A stretch of DNA of 64,000 nt from the NCBI RefSeq assembly GCF_965118125.1, contig NZ_OZ221287.1:3038001-3102000 (forward strand), written 5' to 3'. This stretch comes from Pararobbsia alpina_A (GTDB lineage: Bacteria; Pseudomonadota; Gammaproteobacteria; Burkholderiales; Burkholderiaceae). The number at the start of each line of letters is the position of its first letter. Positions within the stretch are counted from its first letter, which is position 1. The notes beneath the pieces are model-generated. The model did no database searches and was not told where the DNA came from. It saw only the letters and a program-made list of their open reading frames with translations. Both the position numbers and the translations under genes were made by a program. Below are positions 35,489-43,060 of this stretch, in pieces.

Positions 35489-36547
35489 TCAGATGCCGAG
35501 CATGCGACGGTTGGCCGCGTCGTCGACGCCCGACGCTGCAAAGTCGTCGAAGGCGCGTTCGGCCACGCGAATGATGTGATCGGCGATAAAGCGCGCGCCT
35601 TCGGCCGCGCCGTCCTCGGGATGCTTGAGTGCGCATTCCCATTCGAGCACGGCCCAGCCGTCGAAGCCGTATTGCGTGAACTTGGAGAAGATCGCGCGGA
35701 AGTCGACCTGGCCGTCGCCCAGCGAGCGGAAACGTCCGGCGCGGTTGACCCAGCCCTGGTAGCCGCCATACACGCCCTGACGTCCGGTCGGACGGAACTC
35801 GGCGTCCTTCACGTGGAAGATCCCGATCCGTTCGTGATACAGATCAATGTATTCGAGGTAATCGAGCTGTTGCAGCACGAAATGGCTCGGGTCATAGAGC
35901 AGCCGCGCGCGCGGGTGGTTGTTCACGCGCTCGAGGAACATCTCGTAGCTCACGCCGTCATGCAGGTCTTCACCCGGATGGATTTCATAGCAGACGTCGA
36001 CACCGGCTTCGTCGAACGCATTGAGGATCGGCGTCCAGCGCTTTGCAAGTTCGTCGAATGCGGCCTCGACCAGACCGGCGGGCCGTTGCGGCCACGGATA
36101 CAGATACGGCCACGCGAGCGCGCCCGAGAAGCTCGCATGCGCCTTGAGCCCGAGCCGCTTGCTCGCCTGCGCGGCGTACTTGAGTTGCTCGACGGCCCAT
36201 TCCTGACGCGCTTTCGGATTCTTGCGCACGCTTTCGGGCGCGAACCCGTCGAAGGCCTCGTCGTAAGCCGGATGCACGGCCACGAGCTGGCCCTGCAGGT
36301 GAGTCGACAGCTCGGTGATCTCGAGGCCGTGCGCAGCGAGCTTGCCCTTGACCTCGTCGGCATAGGTCTGGCTCTCGGCGGCTTTCTTCAGATCGAACAG
36401 ACGTCCGTCCCAGCTCGGGATCTGCACGCCCTTGTAGCCGAGCTTCGACGCCCATGCGCCGATGGCATCGAGCGAATTGAACGGGGTGTCGTCACCTGCG
36501 AACTGGGCCAGGAAAATTGCCGGGCCCTTGATGGTTTTCAAAGCCAC
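35489..36547 (-). CDS. Sugar phosphate isomerase/epimerase (TIM-barrel, AP-endonuclease-2-like)
   Basis: Metal-dependent TIM-barrel enzyme of the IolE/IolI/xylose-isomerase-like group. Metal-ligand patterns are visible: Glu/His in CYEIHPGEDLHDG, Asp/His in LYDPSHFVLQQLDY, His in IGIFHVKDAEF, and Glu in WAVLEWECALKHPED. Translation starts at GTG 36547, supported by GGAGGAG five bases upstream. It is the first gene of the five-gene operon. Pairing with a Gfo/Idh dehydrogenase and a CUT2 importer is common for inositol-like or unusual sugar pathways, but the substrate is not determinable. Confidence 0.9.
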   Translation of the reverse strand: MALKTIKGPAIFLAQFAGDDTPFNSLDAIGAWASKLGYKGVQIPSWDGRLFDLKKAAESQTYADEVKGKLAAHGLEITELSTHLQGQLVAVHPAYDEAFDGFAPESVRKNPKARQEWAVEQLKYAAQASKRLGLKAHASFSGALAWPYLYPWPQRPAGLVEAAFDELAKRWTPILNAFDEAGVDVCYEIHPGEDLHDGVSYEMFLERVNNHPRARLLYDPSHFVLQQLDYLEYIDLYHERIGIFHVKDAEFRPTGRQGVYGGYQGWVNRAGRFRSLGDGQVDFRAIFSKFTQYGFDGWAVLEWECALKHPEDGAAEGARFIADHIIRVAERAFDDFAASGVDDAANRRMLGI

Positions 36548-36680
36548 TTCGTCTCCTCCAACGCCAGCGCGGTATGCGCGCCATGCGTGTCAATTTGTGG
36601 GGGCGCCACGCGCGTGAGTCCGGCGTCGGGCCAGCGCGCGCCGCGCTGCGGCTTATCTTACATTCGCCTCGCCGGGCCTT

Positions 36681-36708
36681 CGGCTGATGCGAAAAATCGC
36701 ATCAGCCG
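36681..36708. promoter_or_regulatory. Perfect 28-bp palindrome upstream of the sugar operon
   Basis: Arms CGGCTGATGCGA and TCGCATCAGCCG flank AAAA. It lies 134-161 bp upstream of the isomerase GTG. This could be an operator for a regulator encoded elsewhere or a leader hairpin; no gene reads into it to need a terminator. Confidence 0.55.
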
Positions 36709-36961
36709 GACGTGAATTTCGCAAAAGGGTCAACCCCGACCCCTGCACGAACGCTGCGGGGCGCGATGTCGATGCCATCGACGGCTTTGATCCAAAGATC
36801 GACGGTGACCCGCTTCACGCTCTCGAAGCCTTTGCCAACGTCGCGACGGTGCGTGGCCAGAGTGTAATCGCGGCGCTCACGATTCGATACGCCGCCCGCG
36901 CTTTTCGATACCCCACTCTCACTTGACAGGCGTGTGAAGCCTCGGAAAAACCCCAATTCTC

Positions 36962-36982
36962 AAATGAGAATGGTTTGCATTT
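36962..36982 (+). promoter_or_regulatory. Fur box upstream of tonB-exbBD
   Basis: AATGAGAAT followed by a complementary-type half (TTGCATT) matches the bacterial Fur-box pattern of AAT-GAGAAT repeats. It ends 80 bp before the tonB start, where iron-dependent repression is expected. Confidence 0.7.
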
Positions 36983-37062
36983 AAGCCAAACTTAAGGCAT
37001 CCTTTCAACCATTCCTTAAATCGTCCCCGCCGAGCCGGAACGCCGCTGCCCCGAAGGGTTGC

Positions 37063-37908
37063 ATGGCGAGCGCGCGGGGCGCCGCCCGGATCAATACCGT
37101 GGACCTGACGCTGCACCATCCGAACTACGAACGCCCCGACGACGCGCCGCGCGGTGCGACGCTCGCCACGGCGTCTCCTGTCACCGTTCTGGCAACGCTG
37201 CAGTCGAAGGTCCGCGTATCGCGCAGGGAGTTTGCGCGGCGCTGGGCCGCGCCGGCCGCGGCCATCCTCGTGCTGCATATCGCCGGCGGCATTGCGGTAC
37301 TGCGCCTTGTGGACCGTGCGCCGCCCCCGCCCGTGCCTGAACGCGTGCTGACGGTTGCGCTGGTCGCGCCGCCCGCACCGGCGGTCGTGCCCGTCGCGCC
37401 GCCCGAACCCAAGCCCGTTGTGAAGCCTGTGGTCAAGCCCGTCGTGCATCACACGCCGCCGCGTCCGCAGCCGATCACGCCGCCCACGCCCGTCATGACG
37501 ACGCAGGCACCGTCGGCAACCACCGTCGCGGCACCGCCCGCCCCGCCGCCGACGCCCCCGGCGCCGGCCGAGACCAAGGCCGCCGATGCCGCCCCGAGCA
37601 CCGCGCCAAGCCATGCGTCGAACGGCGCCCCGGTCAATGTCGCTCACCTGACCTGCGACGGCGCCGCGCCCGAATACCCGACGCTGTCCAAGCGCCGCGG
37701 CGAAGCCGGGACGGCTGTCGTGGCGATTACCGTCGACACGCAAGGCGTCGTGCGTACCGCGACGCTGCGTCAAAGCAGCGGTTTCCAGCGTCTTGATGAT
37801 GCGGCGCTGCAGGCCGCCAAGGAGCGCAGCTGCCAGCCTTACCTCGAGAACGGCACGCCCGTCTCGGCCACCGCCCTGCTCCCGTTCGCATTCAAGCTGC
37901 AAGGCTAG
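37063..37908 (+). CDS. tonB: Energy transducer TonB
   Basis: TonB carries proton-motive energy from ExbB/ExbD to outer-membrane receptors for iron complexes. A ~65-residue cytoplasmic N-tail precedes the single anchor helix (AAPAAAILVLHIAGGIAVL, containing the conserved His). A long Pro-rich spanner follows (VPVAPPEPKPVVKPVVKPVVHH...PPAPPPTPP). The C-terminal TonB domain has CDGAAPEYPTLSKRRGEAGTAVVAITVD and SSGFQRLDDAALQAAKERSCQPY. The N-tail is longer than usual; no better internal start with an RBS was seen. It is first of three genes behind the Fur box, with 42 bp to exbB. Confidence 0.93.
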   Translation: MASARGAARINTVDLTLHHPNYERPDDAPRGATLATASPVTVLATLQSKVRVSRREFARRWAAPAAAILVLHIAGGIAVLRLVDRAPPPPVPERVLTVALVAPPAPAVVPVAPPEPKPVVKPVVKPVVHHTPPRPQPITPPTPVMTTQAPSATTVAAPPAPPPTPPAPAETKAADAAPSTAPSHASNGAPVNVAHLTCDGAAPEYPTLSKRRGEAGTAVVAITVDTQGVVRTATLRQSSGFQRLDDAALQAAKERSCQPYLENGTPVSATALLPFAFKLQG

Positions 37909-37950
37909 GCCTTTTACCCACCCCTTTCATTCTGAATCTCTGGAGTACCG

Positions 37951-38736
37951 ATGCAATCGTATGGAATCGCCCACGTGTGGGCCGAGGGTGACTTTGTCAC
38001 ACACGCAATCGGAATCGTGCTCGCTGCGATGTCGATCATTTCGTGGACCGTCATCGTGCTCAAGCTCACGCAGCTGTGGCGCGTGCAGCGGGTGACGGTG
38101 CGCACCGAGGCGCAGTTCTGGAACGCCAGCGACTATACGAGCGGCCTCAAGGCGCTCAACGCCGTGGCGCGCAACCCGTACGCTGCGCTGGCCGCCAGCG
38201 GCCACGACGCCGCCGCGCACCATGCCGCGAGCGCACCGCAACTGCGCGACCGCCTCGATATCAGCGAGTGGATCACGCGCGCGCTCAAGAATTCGATCGA
38301 CGACACGATCACGCGCCTGCAAGGCGGCCTCGCCGTGCTGGGCTCGATCGGCAGCGTCGCGCCATTTGTCGGCCTGTTCGGCACGGTCTGGGGCATCTAT
38401 CACGCGCTGCTGTCGATCGGCGCGAGCGGCCAGGCGTCGCTCGACAAGGTCGCCGGACCGGTCGGCGAAGCGCTGATCATGACTGCGTTCGGTCTGTTCG
38501 TCGCGATTCCGGCTGTGCTCGGCTTTAACGCACTGAGCCGCGGCAACAAGGCCTTCGTGGCTCGCCTGAACCGCTTCGCGCATGCGCTGCATGCCCTGCT
38601 CGTGACCGGTGGCCATGTCAGCAGCGAAAGCTTCAGCGTGAATGCGACCCTCGGTCTCGGATCGGGTGCCGTGCGCGGCGCAGGTGCGTCGTCGGCAGCG
38701 ACGTCGCGTGGCGCCGCACGCGCCGCGGTTCACTGA
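37951..38736 (+). CDS. exbB: TonB-system proton channel subunit ExbB
   Basis: Inner-membrane MotA/TolQ/ExbB-type channel protein. It has three membrane segments: VTHAIGIVLAAMSIISWTVIVLKL near the N-terminus, then a pair around GSIGSVAPFVGLFGTVWGIYHALL and ALIMTAFGLFVAIPAVLGFNAL, with the family's conserved Thr/Gly motifs. The 261 residues are slightly long, with a Gly/Ala/Arg-rich tail. RBS TGGAG precedes the ATG. It works with ExbD (17 bp downstream) and TonB. Confidence 0.94.
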   Translation: MQSYGIAHVWAEGDFVTHAIGIVLAAMSIISWTVIVLKLTQLWRVQRVTVRTEAQFWNASDYTSGLKALNAVARNPYAALAASGHDAAAHHAASAPQLRDRLDISEWITRALKNSIDDTITRLQGGLAVLGSIGSVAPFVGLFGTVWGIYHALLSIGASGQASLDKVAGPVGEALIMTAFGLFVAIPAVLGFNALSRGNKAFVARLNRFAHALHALLVTGGHVSSESFSVNATLGLGSGAVRGAGASSAATSRGAARAAVH

Positions 38737-38753
38737 GCGACGAGGCGTTCACC

Positions 38754-39173
38754 ATGGCAACTTCCAGCTTTTCTTCGGACGACGACGACGGCCTGATGAC
38801 CGAGATCAACATGACGCCGCTCGTCGACGTCATGCTCGTGCTGCTGATCGTCTTTATGGTCACGATTCCGGTGCTCAACCACGCGGTGAAAGTGAATCTG
38901 CCGCAGGCGACGAGTCAGCCGCAGGACCTTCAGCCCACCCATATCGACGTCAGCGTGCAGGCTGATGGCACGGTGTACTGGAACAAGCAGGCAATGTCGG
39001 CCGAGCAGGTCAAGGCCGCGATCGCTACCGCAGCAAAGCAGTCGCCGCAGCCGGAGATTCACCTCTACGCTGATCGCGCGGTGCGCTACGAGGCCGTCGC
39101 CGACCTGATGTCCGACGTTCAGGCCAGCGGCCTGACGAAGATCGGCTTCGTCACGCAACCGGCGACGCAATAA
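38754..39173 (+). CDS. exbD: TonB-system proton channel subunit ExbD
   Basis: Partner of ExbB with one membrane helix. The conserved segment EINMTPLVDVMLVLLIVFMVTIPV contains the membrane Asp that carries protons. The periplasmic domain is normal in length (139 residues total). It is the last gene of the operon, followed by a strong hairpin. Confidence 0.95.
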   Translation: MATSSFSSDDDDGLMTEINMTPLVDVMLVLLIVFMVTIPVLNHAVKVNLPQATSQPQDLQPTHIDVSVQADGTVYWNKQAMSAEQVKAAIATAAKQSPQPEIHLYADRAVRYEAVADLMSDVQASGLTKIGFVTQPATQ

Positions 39174-39197
39174 GCCGTTTTGAACGCGTGACGGCTA

Positions 39198-39223
39198 GCG
39201 TGGCGCGCTTCGGCGCGCCACGC
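39198..39223 (+). terminator. Strong TTCG-loop hairpin after exbD
   Basis: Perfect 11-bp arms GCGTGGCGCGC and GCGCGCCACGC close a TTCG tetraloop, 24 nt after the exbD stop. There is no T-tract. Confidence 0.65.
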
Positions 39224-39419
39224 GTCCATCTGCCATATCAGGCGTAAATTTTTTCGGTATACCATTTTAATTATTCGAATCCCGATATTTAGAAAATCAC
39301 CGCATCAAGCGCAGCAACAATAACGGGAATAATTTCCGATACTCAAATAAATAATCGAATCAACCCAATAAATTATTGCAATCCGCGCAAACCCTGATTC
39401 GATCACCATTTCAAGCCGC

Positions 39420-39452
39420 ATTTGCGCAAATTCACCCCGATTTTTGCGCAAA
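39420..39452. promoter_or_regulatory. Twin TTTGCGCAAA palindromes upstream of a chemoreceptor gene
   Basis: Identical 10-bp perfect palindromes at 39421-39430 and 39443-39452 lie 22 bp apart centre to centre (two helical turns), about 155-190 bp before the receptor ATG. The region 39224-39607 is markedly A/T-rich and contains no supportable gene. A GCCGATAG at 39549-39556 resembles the flagellar-sigma -10 GCCGATAA, but no good -35 was found. Confidence 0.5.
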
Positions 39453-39607
39453 TTAAAACGGTGTTGCGGGCACTGCATTCGATTGAACAAAAAAATGCAG
39501 AATCTTTGCCCTCGCCGATTCTTTTTCCCTTCATTTCCCCGAAAGCGCGCCGATAGAAACGAGGTCCTTCTTCCGTTTCACATTTGTTTATCGGTTAAGC
39601 GCGATTT

Positions 39608-41137
39608 ATGAATTTCTTAAGCAACCTCAAGGTGGGCACCCGGCTGTCGGCCGGCTTTGCCACCTGCCTCGCCCTGCTGGTGATCGTGTCGATTTCCGCG
39701 TTTGTGATGATGACGCGGCTGCGCGCGGATATTTCCCAGATCACTGACGACCGCGTGGTCAAGATCGTCGAACTCCAGGGCATTCAGGACCGCATCAACG
39801 CGGTCGCGATCGAATTGCGTAATTCACTGGTGACCGGTGATATCGATCTGACCGCGACCGCCAAGCATCGCAAGGAGATCGCCGATCGTTTCGACAAGCT
39901 GCGCCCGACGATTCAATCGCCGCCGGGCAAAGAGCTGTTCGACAAGGTCGATGCGGCGAGCAAAGCCTATGACGCCAAGCTCGATGCCGTGATCCCGCTG
40001 ATCGATCAGGGGCGTCTCTACCAGGCCAAGCCCGCCCTGACCGACGACATTCTCCCGGTGCAGAAGACGTATTTCGCCGCGATCAGCGCGTTGATCAGCT
40101 TTGAGCTGGAGCGCAACGCGGAATCGACCGCCAACGCGCGCGCGGCGTATTCGATGGGCGTCACGATCGTGTCGGCCGCGACCGTACTGGCACTCGCGCT
40201 CGGGGCGCTGCTGTCGTTCGGCATCTCGCGCTCGATCACCCGGCCGCTCGGCGATGCCGAACAGGCCGTGGCGGCGCTTGCGCGCGGCGAGCTGACGACG
40301 CGCGTCGACGCACGGTCGACTGACGAAGTGGGTCGGCTGATTCATGGCCTGAGCGTCGCCATCGGCAATCTGTCGTCGCTCGTGTCGCGCATTCAGGTCG
40401 CCTCGTCGACGATCGACACCGCGTCGGGCGAAATCGCCTCCGGTAACACCGATCTCTCCCAGCGGACCGAGGAACAAGCCGCATCGCTCGAAGAGACCGC
40501 CTCTTCCATGGAAGAACTCGCCGGCACGGTCCGCCAGAACGCCGACAACGCCCGCCAGGCCAGCCAGCTGGCCATCGGCACGTCGAACGTGGCCCAGAAG
40601 AGCAGCGACTCGGTCAAGGCGATGGTCGAAACGATGGCCGATATCGCGAGTTCGTCGGGCAAGATCTCCGACATCATCGGGGTCATCGAGGGCATCGCGT
40701 TCCAGACCAATATCCTCGCGCTCAACGCCGCGGTGGAAGCCGCCCGGGCCGGCGAACAGGGTCGCGGTTTCGCCGTCGTCGCGGGCGAAGTCCGCACACT
40801 CGCGCAACGCTCGTCGGTCGCCGCCAAAGAAATCAAGGAGCTGATCACCGGGTCGGTGGACCGCGTCAACGCGGGCGTCGAACAAGCCCAGTCGGCCGGC
40901 CGCACGATGGCCGACGTGCTGGCGTCGGTCAAGCGCGTGGACGACCTGCTCGCCGAGATCGCGGCGGCATCGACGGAGCAATCGAACGGCATCGAGCAAG
41001 TCAATCGCGCCGTGAACCAGATGGACGAAGTCACGCAGCAGAACGCGGCGCTCGTCGAGCAGGCGGCGGCCAACGCGCACTCGCTCAGCGAGCAGGCGCA
41101 GGACCTGCGCAAAGCCGTTGCGGCTTTCGTGATCTGA
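39608..41137 (+). CDS. Membrane methyl-accepting chemotaxis protein
   Basis: A 509-residue transmembrane receptor. It has helix 1 (AGFATCLALLVIVSISAFVMM), a ~150-residue helical periplasmic domain of four-helix-bundle (Tar-like 4HB) appearance, helix 2 (MGVTIVSAATVLALALGALLSFGI), a HAMP domain (SRSITRPLGDAEQAVAALARGEL) and a signalling domain with the conserved hairpin GIAFQTNILALNAAVEAARAGEQGRGFAVVAGEVRTLAQRS. It lacks a C-terminal CheR-tethering pentapeptide. Ligand unknown. It appears to be a single transcription unit, with palindromes upstream and a hairpin downstream. Confidence 0.93.
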   Translation: MNFLSNLKVGTRLSAGFATCLALLVIVSISAFVMMTRLRADISQITDDRVVKIVELQGIQDRINAVAIELRNSLVTGDIDLTATAKHRKEIADRFDKLRPTIQSPPGKELFDKVDAASKAYDAKLDAVIPLIDQGRLYQAKPALTDDILPVQKTYFAAISALISFELERNAESTANARAAYSMGVTIVSAATVLALALGALLSFGISRSITRPLGDAEQAVAALARGELTTRVDARSTDEVGRLIHGLSVAIGNLSSLVSRIQVASSTIDTASGEIASGNTDLSQRTEEQAASLEETASSMEELAGTVRQNADNARQASQLAIGTSNVAQKSSDSVKAMVETMADIASSSGKISDIIGVIEGIAFQTNILALNAAVEAARAGEQGRGFAVVAGEVRTLAQRSSVAAKEIKELITGSVDRVNAGVEQAQSAGRTMADVLASVKRVDDLLAEIAAASTEQSNGIEQVNRAVNQMDEVTQQNAALVEQAAANAHSLSEQAQDLRKAVAAFVI

Positions 41138-41195
41138 GCAGCCAGGCGGGCGTGGTACGCTCGGGCCACCCAAACGCACGACGCAACCCAAAAGG

Positions 41196-41214
41196 CCGGC
41201 ACCGTGCGTGCCGG
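41196..41214 (+). terminator. Hairpin after the chemoreceptor gene
   Basis: Arms CCGGCAC and GTGCCGG with a 5-nt loop, 58 nt after the stop. An AAAA precedes it but there is no T-tract. Confidence 0.4.
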
Positions 41215-41395
41215 TTGACGCTGCGGCTGCCCTGAAGACGCTGCGGCCGCGCTTGACCTGCTTCGCTCGACTCGCGAGGCAGGCTCGCTTCTAAAGCTCG
41301 CTTCTGAGACGTGTTTCGTCAGCGCGGCCGGTCCCGCTGCTTCACACCCGTTGCGTTTCAACGCCCGCTTAACTCGAGATCTGTCCCGCCGTCCG

Positions 41396-41773
41396 ATGCC
41401 GCACCTGCCTCCCGACGAACATCTTCCACGCACGCGCCTGCTGTTCGCGCTGACGGCCGAGCGCCTGTCCGCCTACTACGAATACGCCACCTGGATGACC
41501 GATGCCCAGGCGGTTCAGCTCACCAGTCTCTGGCTGACACGCACGCGCGTGGCGCTGACGGTGCGCGAAAAACGCCAGTTCGCCGAACTCAGCGATGCTT
41601 TCGCGCGCGAACTCGCCGAATCGGTCTCCCGCGAGGCGGGCCTGTTTATCTCCCACGAATTAATGCAAGCGCTCGACCCGGATTACCAGTCGGCGATCGC
41701 CATCGACGTCATGAACGACTGTGACGCGCGCCTTCGGGATGCCGGGCTGAACGAAACACCGGACGCGCAATAG
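41396..41773 (+). CDS. Small hypothetical protein, unknown family
   Basis: 125 residues from the ATG at 41396, soluble and predicted mostly helical (TERLSAYYEYATWM, REKRQFAELSDAFARELAESVSREAG, HELMQALDPDYQSAIAIDVMNDC). No motif was recognised. A longer frame from 41351 adds an Arg-rich lead that looks non-native. No strong RBS was seen at either start. Codon use matches neighbours, which supports a real gene. It lies between a chemoreceptor and the aryl-polyene locus without obvious linkage to either. Confidence 0.55.
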   Translation: MPHLPPDEHLPRTRLLFALTAERLSAYYEYATWMTDAQAVQLTSLWLTRTRVALTVREKRQFAELSDAFARELAESVSREAGLFISHELMQALDPDYQSAIAIDVMNDCDARLRDAGLNETPDAQ

Positions 41774-42001
41774 GGGCGCATCAACGAAAAAGGGCCACAT
41801 CGGAAGACTTGAAACGCATGGGTCGGGGTCGGGTACGCCGGCGCCGCCTCGGGCTCACGGTCAACCCGCCCATGTTTGCGCCCTTAAACCCGTCCCGGGC
41901 ACACCGATTGCTCCCTCCAGCCTAGTCCTGAGGCCGGTCAGCCGGGCCGGGCGCTGCGCCGGGAGCGTCGCAGCGTTTCCGGATCGGCAATCATCAGCCT
42001 T

Positions 42002-42020
42002 GCCGGCCCTGTTGGCCGGC
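42002..42020. promoter_or_regulatory. Inverted repeat in the candidate promoter of the aryl-polyene plus operon
   Basis: Perfect arms GCCGGCC and GGCCGGC with a 5-nt spacer lie between a weak -35 (TTGCCG, 42000-42005) and a weak -10 (TAAGAT, 42024-42029; spacing 18). The gap 41774-42282 holds no supportable gene. Confidence 0.3.
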
Positions 42021-42282
42021 TTGTAAGATGCGCGCTGGCTTGCGCCGCCCCTTTTGCGAGCCGCTGTCCGAGAACGGATAGCGAACTCATCGATTTTCTG
42101 CTCGCATCACGGTACGCAAGCCGAGCCGGCATAACAAAGCCGCTCCCCAAGAATGACCGCCGGCGCTGCGCCCGATGCGCCGCCCGGTCGCTGATTTTCG
42201 GTGCCCCAATTTGAACGTGAACGCCCCAAGAAAGCGTCGCGCACCGGAGAGCCGCTCCGCGAAGCCCGGGCATTCGTTTCGG

Positions 42283-43053
42283 ATGTCCCGGCCCCTGATC
42301 GCGCTTGCGCTCGTACTGGCCGGTTGCGCGCTGTATTCCCTGATTCGCGGCCCGCTTGCGCCCGCAGGACTCCACGGCGATTCGACGGCACGCATCTGGC
42401 CGATGGTGATCGCCGTCGCGCCGCCCGTTGTGTTTCTGCTGATCGCCGCACGTGGACTCCATGGGCTCTGGCGGGTCGTGTTGAGCGCCGGCGTGGTGTC
42501 TGCCGCCGTCTGTGCCGTCTGGCTCGGTCACGCCGACCATTCGCTGCGCATGATCCGCCTCGCCTACCTGACCGACCATATCGTCGCCAACCTGACCTTC
42601 GCACACTGGTTCGGCCGCACGCTCCGCCCGGGTGTCGTGCCGTTCTGCACGCAGGTCGCGCGCCGTGTGCACGGTCAACTGTCGCGCCGGGTCAGCCGCT
42701 ACACGCGTCAGGTCACGATCGCGTGGACGGGCGTGTTCCTGACCATCGCCGCGACGTCGATGCTGGTCTATGCCGCCGAGCCCTTCGAGACCTGGCTGCA
42801 TTTTGTCTGGTGGGCGGCTGCTCCGCTGACCGCGGGCGTCTTCGCGGTCGAATATGCGGTGCGCTGCCTGATGATTCCGGCGCACGAACGCACCGCGGCG
42901 ATCGATATGTTTCGTGCGATCGCGACCATGTACCGCCCCGCCGCGCACGTGGAAGAACCGGTGCGCCCGGGCGCCCACGGGCGGCTTCGCGCAAACCCCG
43001 CCGCGACTCAGCCGGCAAGCGCGCGCATCGCGTCACGTATCCGTTCATCGTGA
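42283..43053 (+). CDS. Aryl-polyene-locus membrane protein (COG4648-like)
   Basis: About 256 residues with five or six hydrophobic helices (LIALALVLAGCALYSLI, WPMVIAVAPPVVFLLIAA, VVLSAGVVSAAVCAVWLG, VTIAWTGVFLTIAATSMLVY, FVWWAAAPLTAGVFAVEYAV). It resembles the COG4648 membrane proteins typically encoded at the head of aryl-polyene clusters; their exact role is unknown. The ATG at 42283 was chosen because helix 1 follows it; the RBS is poor and a start up to 36 codons earlier is possible. The ligase gene starts 7 bp after its stop, so it opens the plus-strand operon. Confidence 0.75.
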   Translation: MSRPLIALALVLAGCALYSLIRGPLAPAGLHGDSTARIWPMVIAVAPPVVFLLIAARGLHGLWRVVLSAGVVSAAVCAVWLGHADHSLRMIRLAYLTDHIVANLTFAHWFGRTLRPGVVPFCTQVARRVHGQLSRRVSRYTRQVTIAWTGVFLTIAATSMLVYAAEPFETWLHFVWWAAAPLTAGVFAVEYAVRCLMIPAHERTAAIDMFRAIATMYRPAAHVEEPVRPGAHGRLRANPAATQPASARIASRIRSS

Positions 43054-43060
43054 GCCTGAC

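Larger units (their letters stand above)
36548..37062. other. Divergent intergenic region of sugar operon and tonB
   Basis: Holds a 28-bp palindrome (36681-36708) on the sugar-operon side and a Fur box (36962-36982) on the tonB side. A TTGACA at 36923-36928 is suggestive but no good -10 follows at 16-18 bp. Short open frames on both strands (about 80 codons) have no RBS or recognised homology and are not called. Confidence 0.5.

Noticed and set aside
36687..36956. Small opposing open frames between the sugar operon and tonB
   Set aside because: No RBS, no homology seen, and they overlap the palindrome region. A decayed gene cannot be excluded without a database search.
39549..39556. Flagellar sigma-factor promoter before the membrane chemoreceptor
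   Set aside because: GCCGATAG matches seven of eight -10 bases, but no acceptable -35 lies at the proper distance.
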